Below are positions 17,951-27,680 of a stretch of DNA of 64,000 nucleotides, one piece after another. The stretch is taken from the NCBI RefSeq assembly GCF_900156895.1, contig NZ_FTPD01000023.1:353010-417009 (forward strand), read 5' to 3'. Made by a program: the position numbers and the translations under genes. Position 1 is the first letter of the stretch; every line of letters begins with the position of its first letter. The notes beneath the pieces are model-generated. The model did not search any database. It was not told the DNA's origin and saw only the letters and a list, made by a program, of their open reading frames with translations. This DNA is from Mesorhizobium prunaredense. GTDB taxonomy: Bacteria; Pseudomonadota; Alphaproteobacteria; Rhizobiales; Rhizobiaceae.

Positions 17951-19845
17951 TCAGCCGGCGCACCGTCCTCGGACTTATGGCTTCGGCATTTCTGCCGGGC
18001 ACGTCGCGCGCCGGCGATCTGGAGCCGGAATTTCTTCAGCCCAAGCTGAAGGCCAAGGCGCTGCCGGCACTCGCCGAACGCTTGCCCAAGAGCCCGCGCG
18101 CGTTGAACCTCGCCGCGATGGGTCGGCAGCCCGGCCAGTATGGCGGCACGCTGCGCACGATCATCGGCAGCCAGAAAGATATCCGGATGATGACGATCTA
18201 CGGGTATGCTCGCCTGGTCGGCTATGACGAAAAGCTCAACTTGCAAGCCGACATTCTCGAACGTTTCGACGTAGCGGATGATCGCGTCTTCACTTTCAAG
18301 ATTCGGGAAGGGCATAAATGGTCTGACGGTAGCCTGCTGACGCCGGAGGATTTTCGCTATTGCTGGGAAGATGTCTGGCTGAACGATGAGCTTTCGCAAG
18401 GCGGGCTTGCCCCCGCCCTGCTGGCGGACGGCAAGCCGCCACGCTTCGAGATCGTCGATCCGTCGACGGTCCGCTATAGTTGGGATGCGCCCAATCCCGA
18501 CTTCCTGCCCAAGCTTGCTGCTGCTTCGCCGCTATCGCTGGTTCTGCCGGCCACCTATCTCAAGCAGTTTCACAAGAAATACCAGGATCCATTCCGGCTC
18601 GCCGGCCTAATGAAGGAGAACCGGGCCAAGAAATGGACGCTCCTGCATATCCGCATGTCGCGGCAGTATCGCCCGGAGAACCCGGAACTGCCGACGCTCG
18701 ATCCCTGGCGGAACCGGACCAAGCCGCCGGCCGAGCAATTCGTCTTCGAGCGCAACCCGTTCTTTCATCGAATAGACGAGAATGGCCGGCAACTGCCCTA
18801 TGTTGACCGGATTGTAATGAACGTCAGCTCGCCGGCGATCATTTCCGCTAAGACCGGTGCGGGCGAGAGCGACCTGCAAAGCATGGGAATTGACTTCACC
18901 GACTACTCCTTCCTGAAGGATGCGGAGAAGCGCTACCCGGTGAAGGTGCATCTCTGGAAACGCACGCAGGGTTCGCGGCTGGCGCTGCTGCCCAATCTGA
19001 ATTGTGCCGACCAGGTGTGGCGTGGCCTTCTTCGTGACGTGCGCGTGCGCCGCGCCCTTTCGCTCGCTGTGGATAGGCGCGAGATCAATTTGGCCGTGTT
19101 CTACGGACTGGCGCAGGAAAGTGCCGATACGGTCCTGCCGGAGAGCCCGCTCTACCGGCCGGAATTCGCGAAAGCCTGGATCGCCCATGATCCGGACCAA
19201 GCCAATGCCCTGCTCGACGAGGTCGGGCTTCAGACGCGTGACGATGACGGCCTGCGGATACTTCCCGATGGACGCCCTGCGCAGATCATAGTGGAAACGG
19301 CCGGCGAAAGCACGCTCGAAACCGACGCGCTCGAACTCATCACCGATCACTGGCGCAAGATCGGGATCGCCCTGTTCATCCGGACTTCGCAGCGCGATAT
19401 CTTCCGCAGCCGCGCGCTTGGCGGCCAGATCATGATGTCGATGTGGTCGGGCATCGACAATGGCGTGCCGACCGCCGACATGAACCCGTACCAGCTGGCC
19501 CCCACCATCGACGACCAGCTGCAATGGCCGCTCTGGGGTGCTTACTACTTGTCTCATGGCAAGGTCGGTGAGGCGCCCGATCTTCCGCCTGTGGTCGAGC
19601 TGATGGCTTTGCTCAAGCGCTGGAACGCATCGACCGAAGCCACGGAGCGCGCCGAAATCTGGAATTCAATGCTGTCGATCTACACCGATCAGGTGTTTTC
19701 GATCGGCACCGTGAACGGAACCCATCAGCCGGTTCTGGCGTCCTCGCGGCTGCGCAATCTGCCTGACAAGGCGCTCTACGGCTACGACCCGACCGCCTAT
19801 TTCGGTGTCTACATGCCGGATACATTCTGGCTTGGAGAGTCCTGA
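17947..19845 (+). CDS. Peptide/nickel-type ABC substrate-binding protein with Tat-like signal
   Basis: 632 residues, SBP_bac_5 family. The TTG at 17947 overlaps the previous stop and gives an N-terminus MISRRTVLGLMASAFLPG with a twin-arginine motif (SRRTVLG), a hydrophobic stretch and a likely cleavage near SRAGD. DRVFTFKIREGHKWSDGSLL and a later DVRVRRALSLAVDRREI are characteristic of Dpp/Opp binding proteins. At over 600 residues it is longer than typical DppA, as in the YejA-like or large glycopeptide/opine binders. It acts in the periplasm and delivers ligand to the two permeases downstream. The ligand is unknown. Confidence 0.88.
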   Translation: MISRRTVLGLMASAFLPGTSRAGDLEPEFLQPKLKAKALPALAERLPKSPRALNLAAMGRQPGQYGGTLRTIIGSQKDIRMMTIYGYARLVGYDEKLNLQADILERFDVADDRVFTFKIREGHKWSDGSLLTPEDFRYCWEDVWLNDELSQGGLAPALLADGKPPRFEIVDPSTVRYSWDAPNPDFLPKLAAASPLSLVLPATYLKQFHKKYQDPFRLAGLMKENRAKKWTLLHIRMSRQYRPENPELPTLDPWRNRTKPPAEQFVFERNPFFHRIDENGRQLPYVDRIVMNVSSPAIISAKTGAGESDLQSMGIDFTDYSFLKDAEKRYPVKVHLWKRTQGSRLALLPNLNCADQVWRGLLRDVRVRRALSLAVDRREINLAVFYGLAQESADTVLPESPLYRPEFAKAWIAHDPDQANALLDEVGLQTRDDDGLRILPDGRPAQIIVETAGESTLETDALELITDHWRKIGIALFIRTSQRDIFRSRALGGQIMMSMWSGIDNGVPTADMNPYQLAPTIDDQLQWPLWGAYYLSHGKVGEAPDLPPVVELMALLKRWNASTEATERAEIWNSMLSIYTDQVFSIGTVNGTHQPVLASSRLRNLPDKALYGYDPTAYFGVYMPDTFWLGES

Positions 19846-19847
19846 GC

Positions 19848-20846
19848 GTGCTTCGATATTTTGTCTGGCGCATCGCCGTGATGGTTCCAACGCTGCTGGT
19901 CATATCGGCACTGGTGTTCACGATCATCGAACTTCCACCAGGCGACTATTTCGACAGCTATGTTGCCGAGCTTCGGGCTCAGGGCGAAGCGGTGGATTCC
20001 GATCGCATCGAGATGATGCGCAAGGACTATGGTTTCGACCAGCCACCGATCATTCGCTACTTCTACTGGGTCGGCGGGATGCTGCACGGCGATTTCGGCT
20101 ATTCCTTCGAATATGAGCTGCCGGTTCGCGACGTCGTCGGGGACCGAATGTGGCTGACCGTGCTGGTTTCCTTCGTCACGATCATCTTCACCTGGCTCAT
20201 CGCCTTTCCGATCGGCATGTACTCCGCCACGCATCAATACAGCTGGGGCGACTACGGCCTGACTCTCTTCGGCCTTCTCGGCCTTGCCATTCCGAACTTC
20301 ATGCTGGCGCTGATCCTGATGTATTTCGCCAACATCTGGTTCGGCACATCCATCGGCCATCTCATGGACCAGCAATATCTCGGCGAGCCTATGAGCTGGG
20401 CCAAGGCGAAGTCGATCCTCGCCCATCTCTGGATTCCGGTCTTGATCATCGGCACCGGGGGCACGGCAAGCATGATCCGGAGGCTGCGCGCCAATCTTCT
20501 CGACGAGCTACACAAGCAATATGTCGTGACCGCGCGCGCCAAAGGCCTTCATCCGTTCAAGGCGCTGGTCAAATATCCGCTGCGCATGGCGCTCAATTTC
20601 TTCATTTCCGACATCGGCTCTATCCTGCCGGCCATCATCTCCGGCGCCGAAATCACGGCGATCGTCCTGTCTTTGGAAACGACCGGGCCGATGCTGATCA
20701 AGGCGCTGCAAAGCCAGGACATGTATCTGGCAGGGTCGTTCCTCATGTTCCTCGCCTTCCTGACGGTCATCGGTGTCCTGATTTCCGACCTGGCGCTGGC
20801 GCTGCTTGATCCACGAATTCGTTTGCAGGGTGGCAGCACCAAATGA
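19848..20846 (+). CDS. Peptide ABC importer permease, DppB/OppB-type
   Basis: 332 residues, about six transmembrane helices. The N-terminal helix MLRYFVWRIAVMVPTLLVISALVF is typical of DppB-type permeases. The EAA-like cytoplasmic loop is visible in YVVTARAKGLHPFKALVKYPLRMAL. It starts with GTG two bases after the binding-protein stop and overlaps the next ATG by four bases. It forms the membrane channel together with the following permease. Confidence 0.9.
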   Translation: MLRYFVWRIAVMVPTLLVISALVFTIIELPPGDYFDSYVAELRAQGEAVDSDRIEMMRKDYGFDQPPIIRYFYWVGGMLHGDFGYSFEYELPVRDVVGDRMWLTVLVSFVTIIFTWLIAFPIGMYSATHQYSWGDYGLTLFGLLGLAIPNFMLALILMYFANIWFGTSIGHLMDQQYLGEPMSWAKAKSILAHLWIPVLIIGTGGTASMIRRLRANLLDELHKQYVVTARAKGLHPFKALVKYPLRMALNFFISDIGSILPAIISGAEITAIVLSLETTGPMLIKALQSQDMYLAGSFLMFLAFLTVIGVLISDLALALLDPRIRLQGGSTK

Positions 20847-22024
20847 GCACGCATTCGCCGCTGCCCGCTCCGGGTGCTCCGCTGCAACACTACGTTTCCA
20901 GCGCGCCCTTTGACCTGCAGTCGGTCGAGGCGATGACGCCGGAGCAGTCGAAGGTCTTTCAGGCGTCGCAGTTGCGGCTGATGTGGTGGAAATTCCGGGA
21001 GCACCGGCTTGCCGTTATATCCGGCATATTCCTGGCAGCGCTTTATTTCGGGATACTGATCTGCGAGTTCCTGGCGCCCTACAATCTGCACACGCGCAAC
21101 ATGGACTACATCTATTCGCCGCCGCAGCGGGTGCACCTGTTCCACAACGGCCAGTTCGTCGGGCCGTTCGTCTATGGCCGCCAGATGACGCTGGATATGG
21201 AAACGCTCAAGCGGAACTACATCGAGAATCAGGATGATGTTCAGCGGATCCGTTTCTTTTGCAAGGGCGACAGTTATCTGTTCTGGGGTCTGATCGAAGG
21301 TGACAGGCATTTTGTCTGCCCTGCCGAAAACGGCCAGCTCTTTCTGGCCGGCACTGACAGGCTGGGGCGCGACGTACTCTCGCGCATCATCTATGGCGCA
21401 CGCATTTCACTGACAATTGGCCTCGTCGGCATCAGTTTCAGCTTCCTGCTCGGCATTGTGATCGGCGGACTGGCCGGCTATCACGGCGGTATTTTCGACC
21501 TGATCGTTCAACGGATAATCGAAGTTCTGCAATCGATCCCCAGCATTCCGCTGTGGCTGGCTCTGGCGGCGATCATGCCGATAACCTGGAGTCCGATCCT
21601 GATCTATTTCGGCATCACCGTCATCCTCGGGCTGCTCGACTGGACCGGACTGGCGCGGGCCGTGCGTTCCAAGCTTCTAGCCTTGCGCGAGGAGGATTAC
21701 GTTCTGGCCGCGCAATTGATGGGCGCCAGAAGCAGCCGCATCATCGGGCGGCATCTCATTCCCGGCTTCATGTCGCATCTGATCGCGACGGCCACGATCT
21801 CCATACCCGGCATGATCCTGGGCGAGACGGCGCTGAGCTTCCTCGGGCTCGGCCTGAGGGCGCCGATAACCAGCTGGGGCATCCTGCTCACCGAGGCGCG
21901 CAGCGTCAGCGTCATCGCGTTCTATCCATGGCTGCTTTTGCCGATGCTTCCCGTCATTCTCGTCATCCTGGCGTTCAACTTCCTCGGCGACGGCCTGCGG
22001 GACGCCGCAGACCCCTACAAGTGA
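20843..22024 (+). CDS. Peptide ABC importer permease, DppC/YejE-type
   Basis: 393 residues. A long cytoplasmic N-terminus of about 55 residues precedes the first helix (LAVISGIFLAALYFGILI), and a ~150-residue periplasmic stretch separates it from the core helices, a layout seen in the larger DppC/YejE members. The EAA loop appears in EEDYVLAAQLMGARSSRIIGRHLIPG, followed by GETALSFLGLGLRAP, a strongly conserved DppC-family segment. Last gene of the four-gene importer operon 16055-22024. Confidence 0.9.
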   Translation: MSTHSPLPAPGAPLQHYVSSAPFDLQSVEAMTPEQSKVFQASQLRLMWWKFREHRLAVISGIFLAALYFGILICEFLAPYNLHTRNMDYIYSPPQRVHLFHNGQFVGPFVYGRQMTLDMETLKRNYIENQDDVQRIRFFCKGDSYLFWGLIEGDRHFVCPAENGQLFLAGTDRLGRDVLSRIIYGARISLTIGLVGISFSFLLGIVIGGLAGYHGGIFDLIVQRIIEVLQSIPSIPLWLALAAIMPITWSPILIYFGITVILGLLDWTGLARAVRSKLLALREEDYVLAAQLMGARSSRIIGRHLIPGFMSHLIATATISIPGMILGETALSFLGLGLRAPITSWGILLTEARSVSVIAFYPWLLLPMLPVILVILAFNFLGDGLRDAADPYK

Positions 22025-22233
22025 GATCGCTATTCCGCCGCGCGCCGGCCGCCGACTCCACCCGGTATGATCCTGTCGGCAGCCTGTCCGGTTATTGCAG
22101 CGTTCATCGTTCGCCTCTATATGTGCCGAGACGCGATCGGGGTTTAACACGTCGCCCTCGGGTTTCACCGTGAACCGTTCTGGTCGCGGGCCTTGCCGAT
22201 CTCTTGAGCTGGTTTCCGGACACACAAACGCAT

Positions 22234-22713
22234 ATGACTCGCCTTGAGAATTTCATCAGCAGGATGACCGCACAGCGGGACATTCTCGATCAAGTTTGCC
22301 CCGAGGTGGCGAAGATGGAAGGGCTGGTGCTCGAGCTCGGCCTCGGCAACGGCCGGACGTTCCACCATCTGCGCGAGCGCCTGCCCGGACGCCGGATCGT
22401 GGTGTTCGACCGCGAACTTAGCGCACACGCCAGCTCAATTCCCGACGCTGAAGACTTCGTGCTCGGCGAAATACGCGAGACGGCGAAGAGGTTCATTGGC
22501 ATCGACGCGGCTCTTGTTCATGCCGACATCGGCACCGGCTATGACGATCGTGATGCAGTGACCTCTACCTGGCTTCCCGATCTGATCGCGAGCCTGCTTC
22601 GCGTCGGCGGCTTCGCGGTCAGCGGCACGCCGCTCGATCACCCGCTGTTGCAACGCCTCCCGCCACCGCCTTCGGTGCCCGCCGATCGTTATTTTGTCTG
22701 CAGGCGCGTGTGA
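22234..22713 (+). CDS. Small class I SAM-dependent methyltransferase
   Basis: 159 residues from ATG 22234; a TTG at 22204 would add 10. Motif I is LVLELGLGNGRTFHHL (about residues 29-44), followed by the acidic end of strand 2 in RRIVVFDREL, and ADIGTGYDDRD further on. It is short for the fold and has no visible substrate domain. Related small methyltransferases starting with MxRLxxFIxRMTAQR occur in other Rhizobiales, from memory. Substrate unknown. Confidence 0.72.
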   Translation: MTRLENFISRMTAQRDILDQVCPEVAKMEGLVLELGLGNGRTFHHLRERLPGRRIVVFDRELSAHASSIPDAEDFVLGEIRETAKRFIGIDAALVHADIGTGYDDRDAVTSTWLPDLIASLLRVGGFAVSGTPLDHPLLQRLPPPPSVPADRYFVCRRV

Positions 22714-22726
22714 GGGGCCGAGACGA

Positions 22727-22780
22727 TCGTCAGGGCCAAATCGTCAGGGGCCAAGTCTTCAGGGGCCAAGTCTTCAGGGG
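22727..22780. repeat. Short 14-15-bp tandem repeat at the 3' end of the cyclase gene
   Basis: Units TCGTCAGGGCCAAA, TCGTCAGGGGCCAAG, TCTTCAGGGGCCAAG and a partial TCTTCAGGGG follow each other. The stop codon of the minus-strand cyclase (TCA at 22774-22776) lies in the last unit, so slippage here could change the protein end. Confidence 0.7.
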
Positions 22781-24189
22781 ATCGTATAGACGGCTATCTC
22801 CCGCTCAATGCCGCGCAGCGAGACCTCGTGGGGCACGGGCGTCAGCGAGTGCCTGTGCAACAGATCGGCGGTGAGATTGTCGTCGACCACCGCACGAGTG
22901 GCGAAGATCGCCTGTGCGTTGGCAAGGTTCTGGACCCGCGAAGCGATGTTGACCGTCTGGCCGAAATAGTCCTGTCGCTCGTTCATAGACACTGCGATGC
23001 AGGGGCCGGCATGGACTCCGATCTTGAGCAGCAGATCCTCGCGCCCGCTCTTGTCGTTGAGCTCACGCATGGCATCGCGCATCCTGAGGGCCGCAGCGAT
23101 CGCACGATCAGGCGTCGCAAAGGTCGCCATCACCGCATCACCTATCGTCTTCACCACCGCGCCTGCCTCCGCCGCGACGATCTCGTGCAGAACCTGGAAA
23201 TGCACGCGCACGAGATCGAAGGCTGAAAGATCGCCCACCCGCTCGTAAAGCTCGGTCGATCCGCGCAGGTCGGTGAACAGGAAGGTCAGGCTGGTGATTT
23301 TCAGGCGCTGGTCGATGTCGAGCGTATCCGTGCGATAGAGATCGCGGAACGTCTGGTTGGTGAGCAGGCGCTTGGCGGTCAGGAAGGGCCGGCGTTTGCC
23401 CAGGAGATCATGCAATTCCTGGCCGGCGATGAAGACCGTCGGCAGCACGCGGGTGTCGGTCCTGTTCTCCAGCGAAATGCGCAACGGGCCGGGTTGCATC
23501 TCCAGAGTCTGGTTCTGGACATGGTCGCGGTCGAAGACCAAAGAGAGGCTTCGGCGCTCTTTTGTTGGTTCGCCCTTCCCGTCGATGAACTGCGCTGAAT
23601 GGGTGACCGGCTCGAACACGATGACGAATTCAGACGGAAGCTGGATGGGCAGAACCGCCTTTTCACCGGGGGCAAGCTCGATATCCTCCAGTGAGAACGC
23701 TTCTATCTTTTTCGCGAAATCCTCTTCCGGCAGATCGACGCCGGACGCCCAGTAGATCTGGCGGAAATATTCCACCAACGGCAGTTCGTGTGGATTGTGG
23801 GCGGCAATCCTGCGCACGCGGGGACTGACGGTGAATGTCACCTCGACCATCTCGTCGAGGGTCGGCGAATAGCCCTCGGAGCACAGCGCGCAGGTGTATT
23901 CGTCCTTCTGCAGGGTTTTCAGCGTGGCGTTGGTGTCGAGCACGCCGCCACAGCCGGGGCATAGAACATTCCAGGAAATGTCGAAGATGCCCACCCGTGC
24001 CGCATGGAGAAAGGCGCTTATGGCGCGTTCCTCGTCGAGGCCATGCTTGCTGGCGAAGGCTGGCGCATTGATGCGGCAAAGTTCGCGGTCCTTGCCCTCC
24101 GCGATGGTTCGCCTGATCGCGTCGATTGCCTGCGGATCGACATCGGTCGATTGCCGCAGAAGCGAGAACAGGTCCTGAGCTTCGTTCAT
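22774..24189 (-). CDS. Adenylate cyclase with N-terminal DUF5939-like region
   Basis: 471 residues. The N-terminal ~300 residues look like the DUF5939-type region and include a Cys-rich knuckle (CPGCGG ... CALC) that may bind zinc. The C-terminal cyclase domain has the metal Asp in FTDLRGST, the adenine-specifying Lys and second metal Asp in VVKTIGDAVM, and DYFGQTVNIASRVQ with the substrate Asp, Asn and Arg. All canonical adenylate cyclase residues are thus present. ATG 24189 was chosen because a GGAG lies upstream and the domain follows; longer starts at 24243 and 24300 exist. It converges with the small methyltransferase. Confidence 0.86.
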   Translation of the reverse strand: MNEAQDLFSLLRQSTDVDPQAIDAIRRTIAEGKDRELCRINAPAFASKHGLDEERAISAFLHAARVGIFDISWNVLCPGCGGVLDTNATLKTLQKDEYTCALCSEGYSPTLDEMVEVTFTVSPRVRRIAAHNPHELPLVEYFRQIYWASGVDLPEEDFAKKIEAFSLEDIELAPGEKAVLPIQLPSEFVIVFEPVTHSAQFIDGKGEPTKERRSLSLVFDRDHVQNQTLEMQPGPLRISLENRTDTRVLPTVFIAGQELHDLLGKRRPFLTAKRLLTNQTFRDLYRTDTLDIDQRLKITSLTFLFTDLRGSTELYERVGDLSAFDLVRVHFQVLHEIVAAEAGAVVKTIGDAVMATFATPDRAIAAALRMRDAMRELNDKSGREDLLLKIGVHAGPCIAVSMNERQDYFGQTVNIASRVQNLANAQAIFATRAVVDDNLTADLLHRHSLTPVPHEVSLRGIEREIAVYTIP

Positions 24190-24379
24190 CGTGCAGGCTC
24201 CGGAAAATGCGCCCTGGAGGCGTCTTTGGTCCGAGTGCTCCATCTTACTTCGAAACGCATCGTACGGCCATTCGAATAGATAGGCCTGGTGACAGTTCAA
24301 TTTCCATTCGGCGGATTTTCACCGGCCGCTAGCGGCACTATGATGGGCAATGGGGCATTCATCTTTGGGACTTTCTCCC

Positions 24380-25204
24380 ATGCCGACATCCAACAACCCG
24401 CCATTTCCTGCGGCCCTGCGCTTTTTTTCTGTGGTGGTCATCATCGTCCTGATCGTCGGCGCCGGCCTGTTTTTCGCGCCTGTGCTGGTCAAGCCGCGCT
24501 GGCCTTGGGCCGTCACGCCGTTCAATGCCCGCTTCCTCGGCGGCTTCTATACCGCCGAAATGGTCGTGATGGCGGCGCTGCTGGTCTGGAATCGCTGGTC
24601 GCCCGGCCGGCTCGTGCTCGTCATGGCCTTCATCTTCACCGTCATCGTGTCGGCGGCTTCGTTCATCAATCTCGGCTATTTCAACTTCGAGCGCAAAGCG
24701 CCCTGGCTCTGGTTTTTGGTCTATCTCGCTTCGGTCGCGGTATCCGGGCTGTTCCTGTGGCGGGCCAGGGCCCGTCCTTCTGCAAAAGGCGTGACCTTAA
24801 ACCCCGTATGGCGCGGCTACATGCCGGTGGAATCGGCGATCCTTGGGCTCTATGGCGTCGGCCTGTTGCTGTTTCCCCTGACATTCGGCAGCATCTGGCC
24901 ATGGCCGATCGATGCCTTCCACGCTCAGGTCTACAGCGCCATCTTCCTGGCCGGTGCGGGCGGTATATATCTCGTCTGGAGAAGCGCGCCGCGCGAGGAA
25001 CTGCTGGTGCTCGGCTTGGCGCAGTTTCTGGTTGGCCTGCTTGCCATCCTTGGCCTCGTTATCACCGACGCTGCGGTGCACCGGATCGACTGGACAGCGA
25101 CCGGGACATTGTGCTGGCTCGCCCTTTTAGGCTGGATCGGCATCAGCGGCGTCTTCAAACTCTACGCCGCCTCTCGGTATTTTAGCTCGCAATCGGCGTC
25201 ATAG
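24380..25204 (+). CDS. Multi-pass inner-membrane protein of unknown function
   Basis: 274 residues from ATG 24380; ATG 24350 would add ten. About eight hydrophobic segments alternate with short loops (first VVVIIVLIVGAGLFFAP, last GTLCWLALLGWIGISGVF). It has no signal peptide, no Cys pairs and no motif I recognise. It is divergent from the cyclase, with a short shared promoter region, and precedes an acetyltransferase on the same strand by about 75 bases. Confidence 0.7.
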   Translation: MPTSNNPPFPAALRFFSVVVIIVLIVGAGLFFAPVLVKPRWPWAVTPFNARFLGGFYTAEMVVMAALLVWNRWSPGRLVLVMAFIFTVIVSAASFINLGYFNFERKAPWLWFLVYLASVAVSGLFLWRARARPSAKGVTLNPVWRGYMPVESAILGLYGVGLLLFPLTFGSIWPWPIDAFHAQVYSAIFLAGAGGIYLVWRSAPREELLVLGLAQFLVGLLAILGLVITDAAVHRIDWTATGTLCWLALLGWIGISGVFKLYAASRYFSSQSAS

Positions 25205-25278
25205 GCTGCAGAGACGGCTGGATTTTCAGGTGACGTCCGGTGCATCGTGCCGGGCCGATAGCCTTCGCCGGGAACGCC

Positions 25279-25803
25279 ATGACCAGCACGACCTCGCCAT
25301 CCTCCGAGAAAATCCAGCCGCAGCTCCGGTCCGTCCGGCCAAGCGATGCGGAGGCGCTTTGCGCTATCTTCAACATGCCGGGCTTCCGCTCGGGCACGCT
25401 CAGGATGCCCTTCGAGATGGTGGAGCAGGTGGAGCGGCGCATCGCCAAGTCCGGCCAGGAAACCACTTGGATCGTTGCCGAGTTGGACGGCAGGGTCGTC
25501 GGCCATGGCAGCCTGGTCGTGCAGGGTTCGCCGCGCCGTTCGCATATCGGCGAGATCAATATCGGCCTTGACGATGCCTTTGTTGGCAAGGGCATCGGCT
25601 CTGCCATACTTGGCGCGCTGCTTGACGTGGCCGACAACTGGCGCGCCCTGAAGCGCGTCGAATTGACCGTCTATGCCGACAACGAGCCGGCCATCCGTCT
25701 CTACACAAGTCACGGCTTCGAGGTCGAAGGCCGGCATGTGAAGGCTGGTTTTACTGACGGGCAGTACCACGACCTCCTGAGCATGGCCCGGCTGCGGTTC
25801 TAA
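25279..25803 (+). CDS. GNAT-family N-acetyltransferase
   Basis: 174 residues from ATG 25279 (GTG 25240 is an alternative). The GNAT core is clear: strand 4 WIVAELDGRVVGHGSLV, then HIGEINIGLDDAFVGKGIGSAILGALLDVA with the acetyl-CoA pyrophosphate loop VGKGIG, and the C-terminal VELTVYADNEPAIRLYTSHGFEVEGRHVKAG typical of RimI/PhnO-like acetyltransferases. The acceptor is unknown. Confidence 0.87.
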   Translation: MTSTTSPSSEKIQPQLRSVRPSDAEALCAIFNMPGFRSGTLRMPFEMVEQVERRIAKSGQETTWIVAELDGRVVGHGSLVVQGSPRRSHIGEINIGLDDAFVGKGIGSAILGALLDVADNWRALKRVELTVYADNEPAIRLYTSHGFEVEGRHVKAGFTDGQYHDLLSMARLRF

Positions 25804-26004
25804 GATCCGCTGTTTGGCCCTTGGCTGTTTAGCCAATCTGACAACTCGTGCCGAGTCGGCGACAGGTGATTGCTAATGGAGAACTCCATAGGATACGGTC
25901 AATTGCGTCTCACACCATTTGATCGAGTTGACGAGCTGGGCCGGCCGCATCCAGCAAGTCTGGCCTCCCTTGGCGTTTGCACCGCAAGCGGCTAGACGGG
26001 ACCA

Positions 26005-27390
26005 ATGACCGCCGTTTTTGACCCAACCCCTACGCCTCCAGTCGAAATTCTGGCTGTGCTGTCGCTGCTCTGCCCGGAAGTCGTGCGTGACATCGAGCAG
26101 AACTGGAACGCGCCGGTTTCCGATTACGCCCGCCATCTGTGGCGGCCGGTGGCAAGGCCTGCATCGGGCCCGGCGATCGCTGCCCGCTCGATCCTGCGCG
26201 AAGTCCTGCATCAGCGCCTTGGTGCGATCATGCAGCCTGAAGAGATCGGCAAGGCCCTCGACGAGTTCGAGCACAGACCGGTGATTCAGTCCGGCCTGCA
26301 CTGCCTGCTTCTGATGGACCGGATCACCTTCGATGCCCTCCTGCTTGCCTGGCTCGGCGCGGTCGAAAACGGGCTGTCGGCCTTCTTCGCTTTCATGGGG
26401 ACGACGATGACCATGGAGACAATTGGCCGGGAGGGGCCGGGATGGCTCGATGTCGGTGACGACAAGGTCAACCTGTTTGGCATAGGTCGCCGCAAACTGT
26501 GCAAAAAAAGCGCCTGCGCGGCCGGTCCTGTCACCCTGAACAAGCGCGCGCTCGAAGCGGTGGGCGACGAAACGGATGCCAGCCGCTGGCTGGGCATGCT
26601 GCTTGCCAGTCAGGACAAGGTGTTTGGAACCGCCGCCGATGCGCTGACAGCCCTCAACGAAGATCTGGTCGCCGATTGGGATCGTTCCGGCATGGCCCTG
26701 CCGGTTTTCATCGATGACCGGCTCGCCGCGGCTGCCATGGCGCGGCATCTGGAATATGATGGCAGCCTTCTTTCCAGGCTGCTCATCGAGCCCGCAAGAC
26801 GCCAGCGTCTCGAACGTGCCTTGCAAGAGGCCGCATCGAGCCCGTTTGGCCGTTTCCTGCCCAATGCCACGGCCTATTTCTGGGGCATCCGCGAGGAGCG
26901 CGTGCGCAAGCTCGTCCTCGAGAACGGGCACCTGATCGAGCCCGACAGGCCGCATGGCCTTTCTATCCCGTTCGAGCGGCCGCATCTCAGGCAGGCGCTG
27001 CTGGAGGGCGTGTTGCTGCCGAACGCGTTCCTGGTGTTCCTCGTTCTTGCCATATTGCCGCGCGTACGGGTTGTGGGCGGCCTGAGACAGATTGGATATG
27101 TAGCGCTTTTCCACTCGATCCTGCTGGCTGCGCTCGACGAAAACGCGCCGGAAGAGCGCGATCTGGCTGCGGAGCTGCAGGTTCGGGAAAATGCCTGGGG
27201 CATGCGGGTCATTGATGAAAAGAGCTCGGTCCGCGAGCAGCTTGCCGGTCTGCCGGAAGGGGCGCTCTTCCCGGACCTGCTCCGGCAATACCGTTTGCGG
27301 ACACTTGCCGAGACGACCGACGACCTGAAACTGGTTCGCGAAAACGCCCGATGGCGCAAGATCGGCCAGGCTGAGATCAAGGCGAGCTGA
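26005..27390 (+). CDS. Conserved-looking hypothetical protein, 461 aa
   Basis: I do not recognise the family. The protein is soluble and largely alpha-helical by composition, with one hydrophobic stretch (NAFLVFLVLAILPRVRVVGG, about residues 340-360) that could be a buried helix or a membrane contact. It has a central GWLDVGDDKVNLFGIGRRKLCKK segment and no repeats. It stands alone, about 200 bases after the acetyltransferase and 290 before the cyclase/ATPase gene, on the same strand. The opposite strand is open for almost the whole length (25873-27570), but that translation is low-complexity and looks like a shadow. The plus-strand frame has the usual third-position G/C bias. Confidence 0.65.
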   Translation: MTAVFDPTPTPPVEILAVLSLLCPEVVRDIEQNWNAPVSDYARHLWRPVARPASGPAIAARSILREVLHQRLGAIMQPEEIGKALDEFEHRPVIQSGLHCLLLMDRITFDALLLAWLGAVENGLSAFFAFMGTTMTMETIGREGPGWLDVGDDKVNLFGIGRRKLCKKSACAAGPVTLNKRALEAVGDETDASRWLGMLLASQDKVFGTAADALTALNEDLVADWDRSGMALPVFIDDRLAAAAMARHLEYDGSLLSRLLIEPARRQRLERALQEAASSPFGRFLPNATAYFWGIREERVRKLVLENGHLIEPDRPHGLSIPFERPHLRQALLEGVLLPNAFLVFLVLAILPRVRVVGGLRQIGYVALFHSILLAALDENAPEERDLAAELQVRENAWGMRVIDEKSSVREQLAGLPEGALFPDLLRQYRLRTLAETTDDLKLVRENARWRKIGQAEIKAS

Positions 27391-27680
27391 GCCCTGCTTC
27401 AGGTTGATTTTCTGGTGCGCAACCGCAAGCGACGGCGATCTGTCGGTGAGCCTCTGGCGTCTGATCCGGCCGCTTCCTTGACGCTGATGCCTTTCGGGAT
27501 TTCGACGACGGCTTCCACCTCGATCGGCAGCGCCCTGCCACCGGACCCACACTGATCGCTTGATGTCCATTTGCGCTGCCGCTTGCTGGTCGACGGCTAT
27601 CGGTTCATTCTTGTGAATATCTTGGCCGTGAAGTGCGTAGCGAGATCACGCCGTCACGGCCCCTAGTGAGGTCTTGTTCG

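Noticed and set aside
22727..22780. Short direct repeats considered as a CRISPR or iteron
   Set aside because: Units are contiguous 14-15 bp with no spacers, and no replication gene is near.
25873..27570. 565-codon open frame on the minus strand
   Set aside because: It is the antisense shadow of the plus-strand gene at 26005-27390; the translation is Arg/Gln/His-rich with no domain, as expected for antisense of G+C-rich coding DNA.
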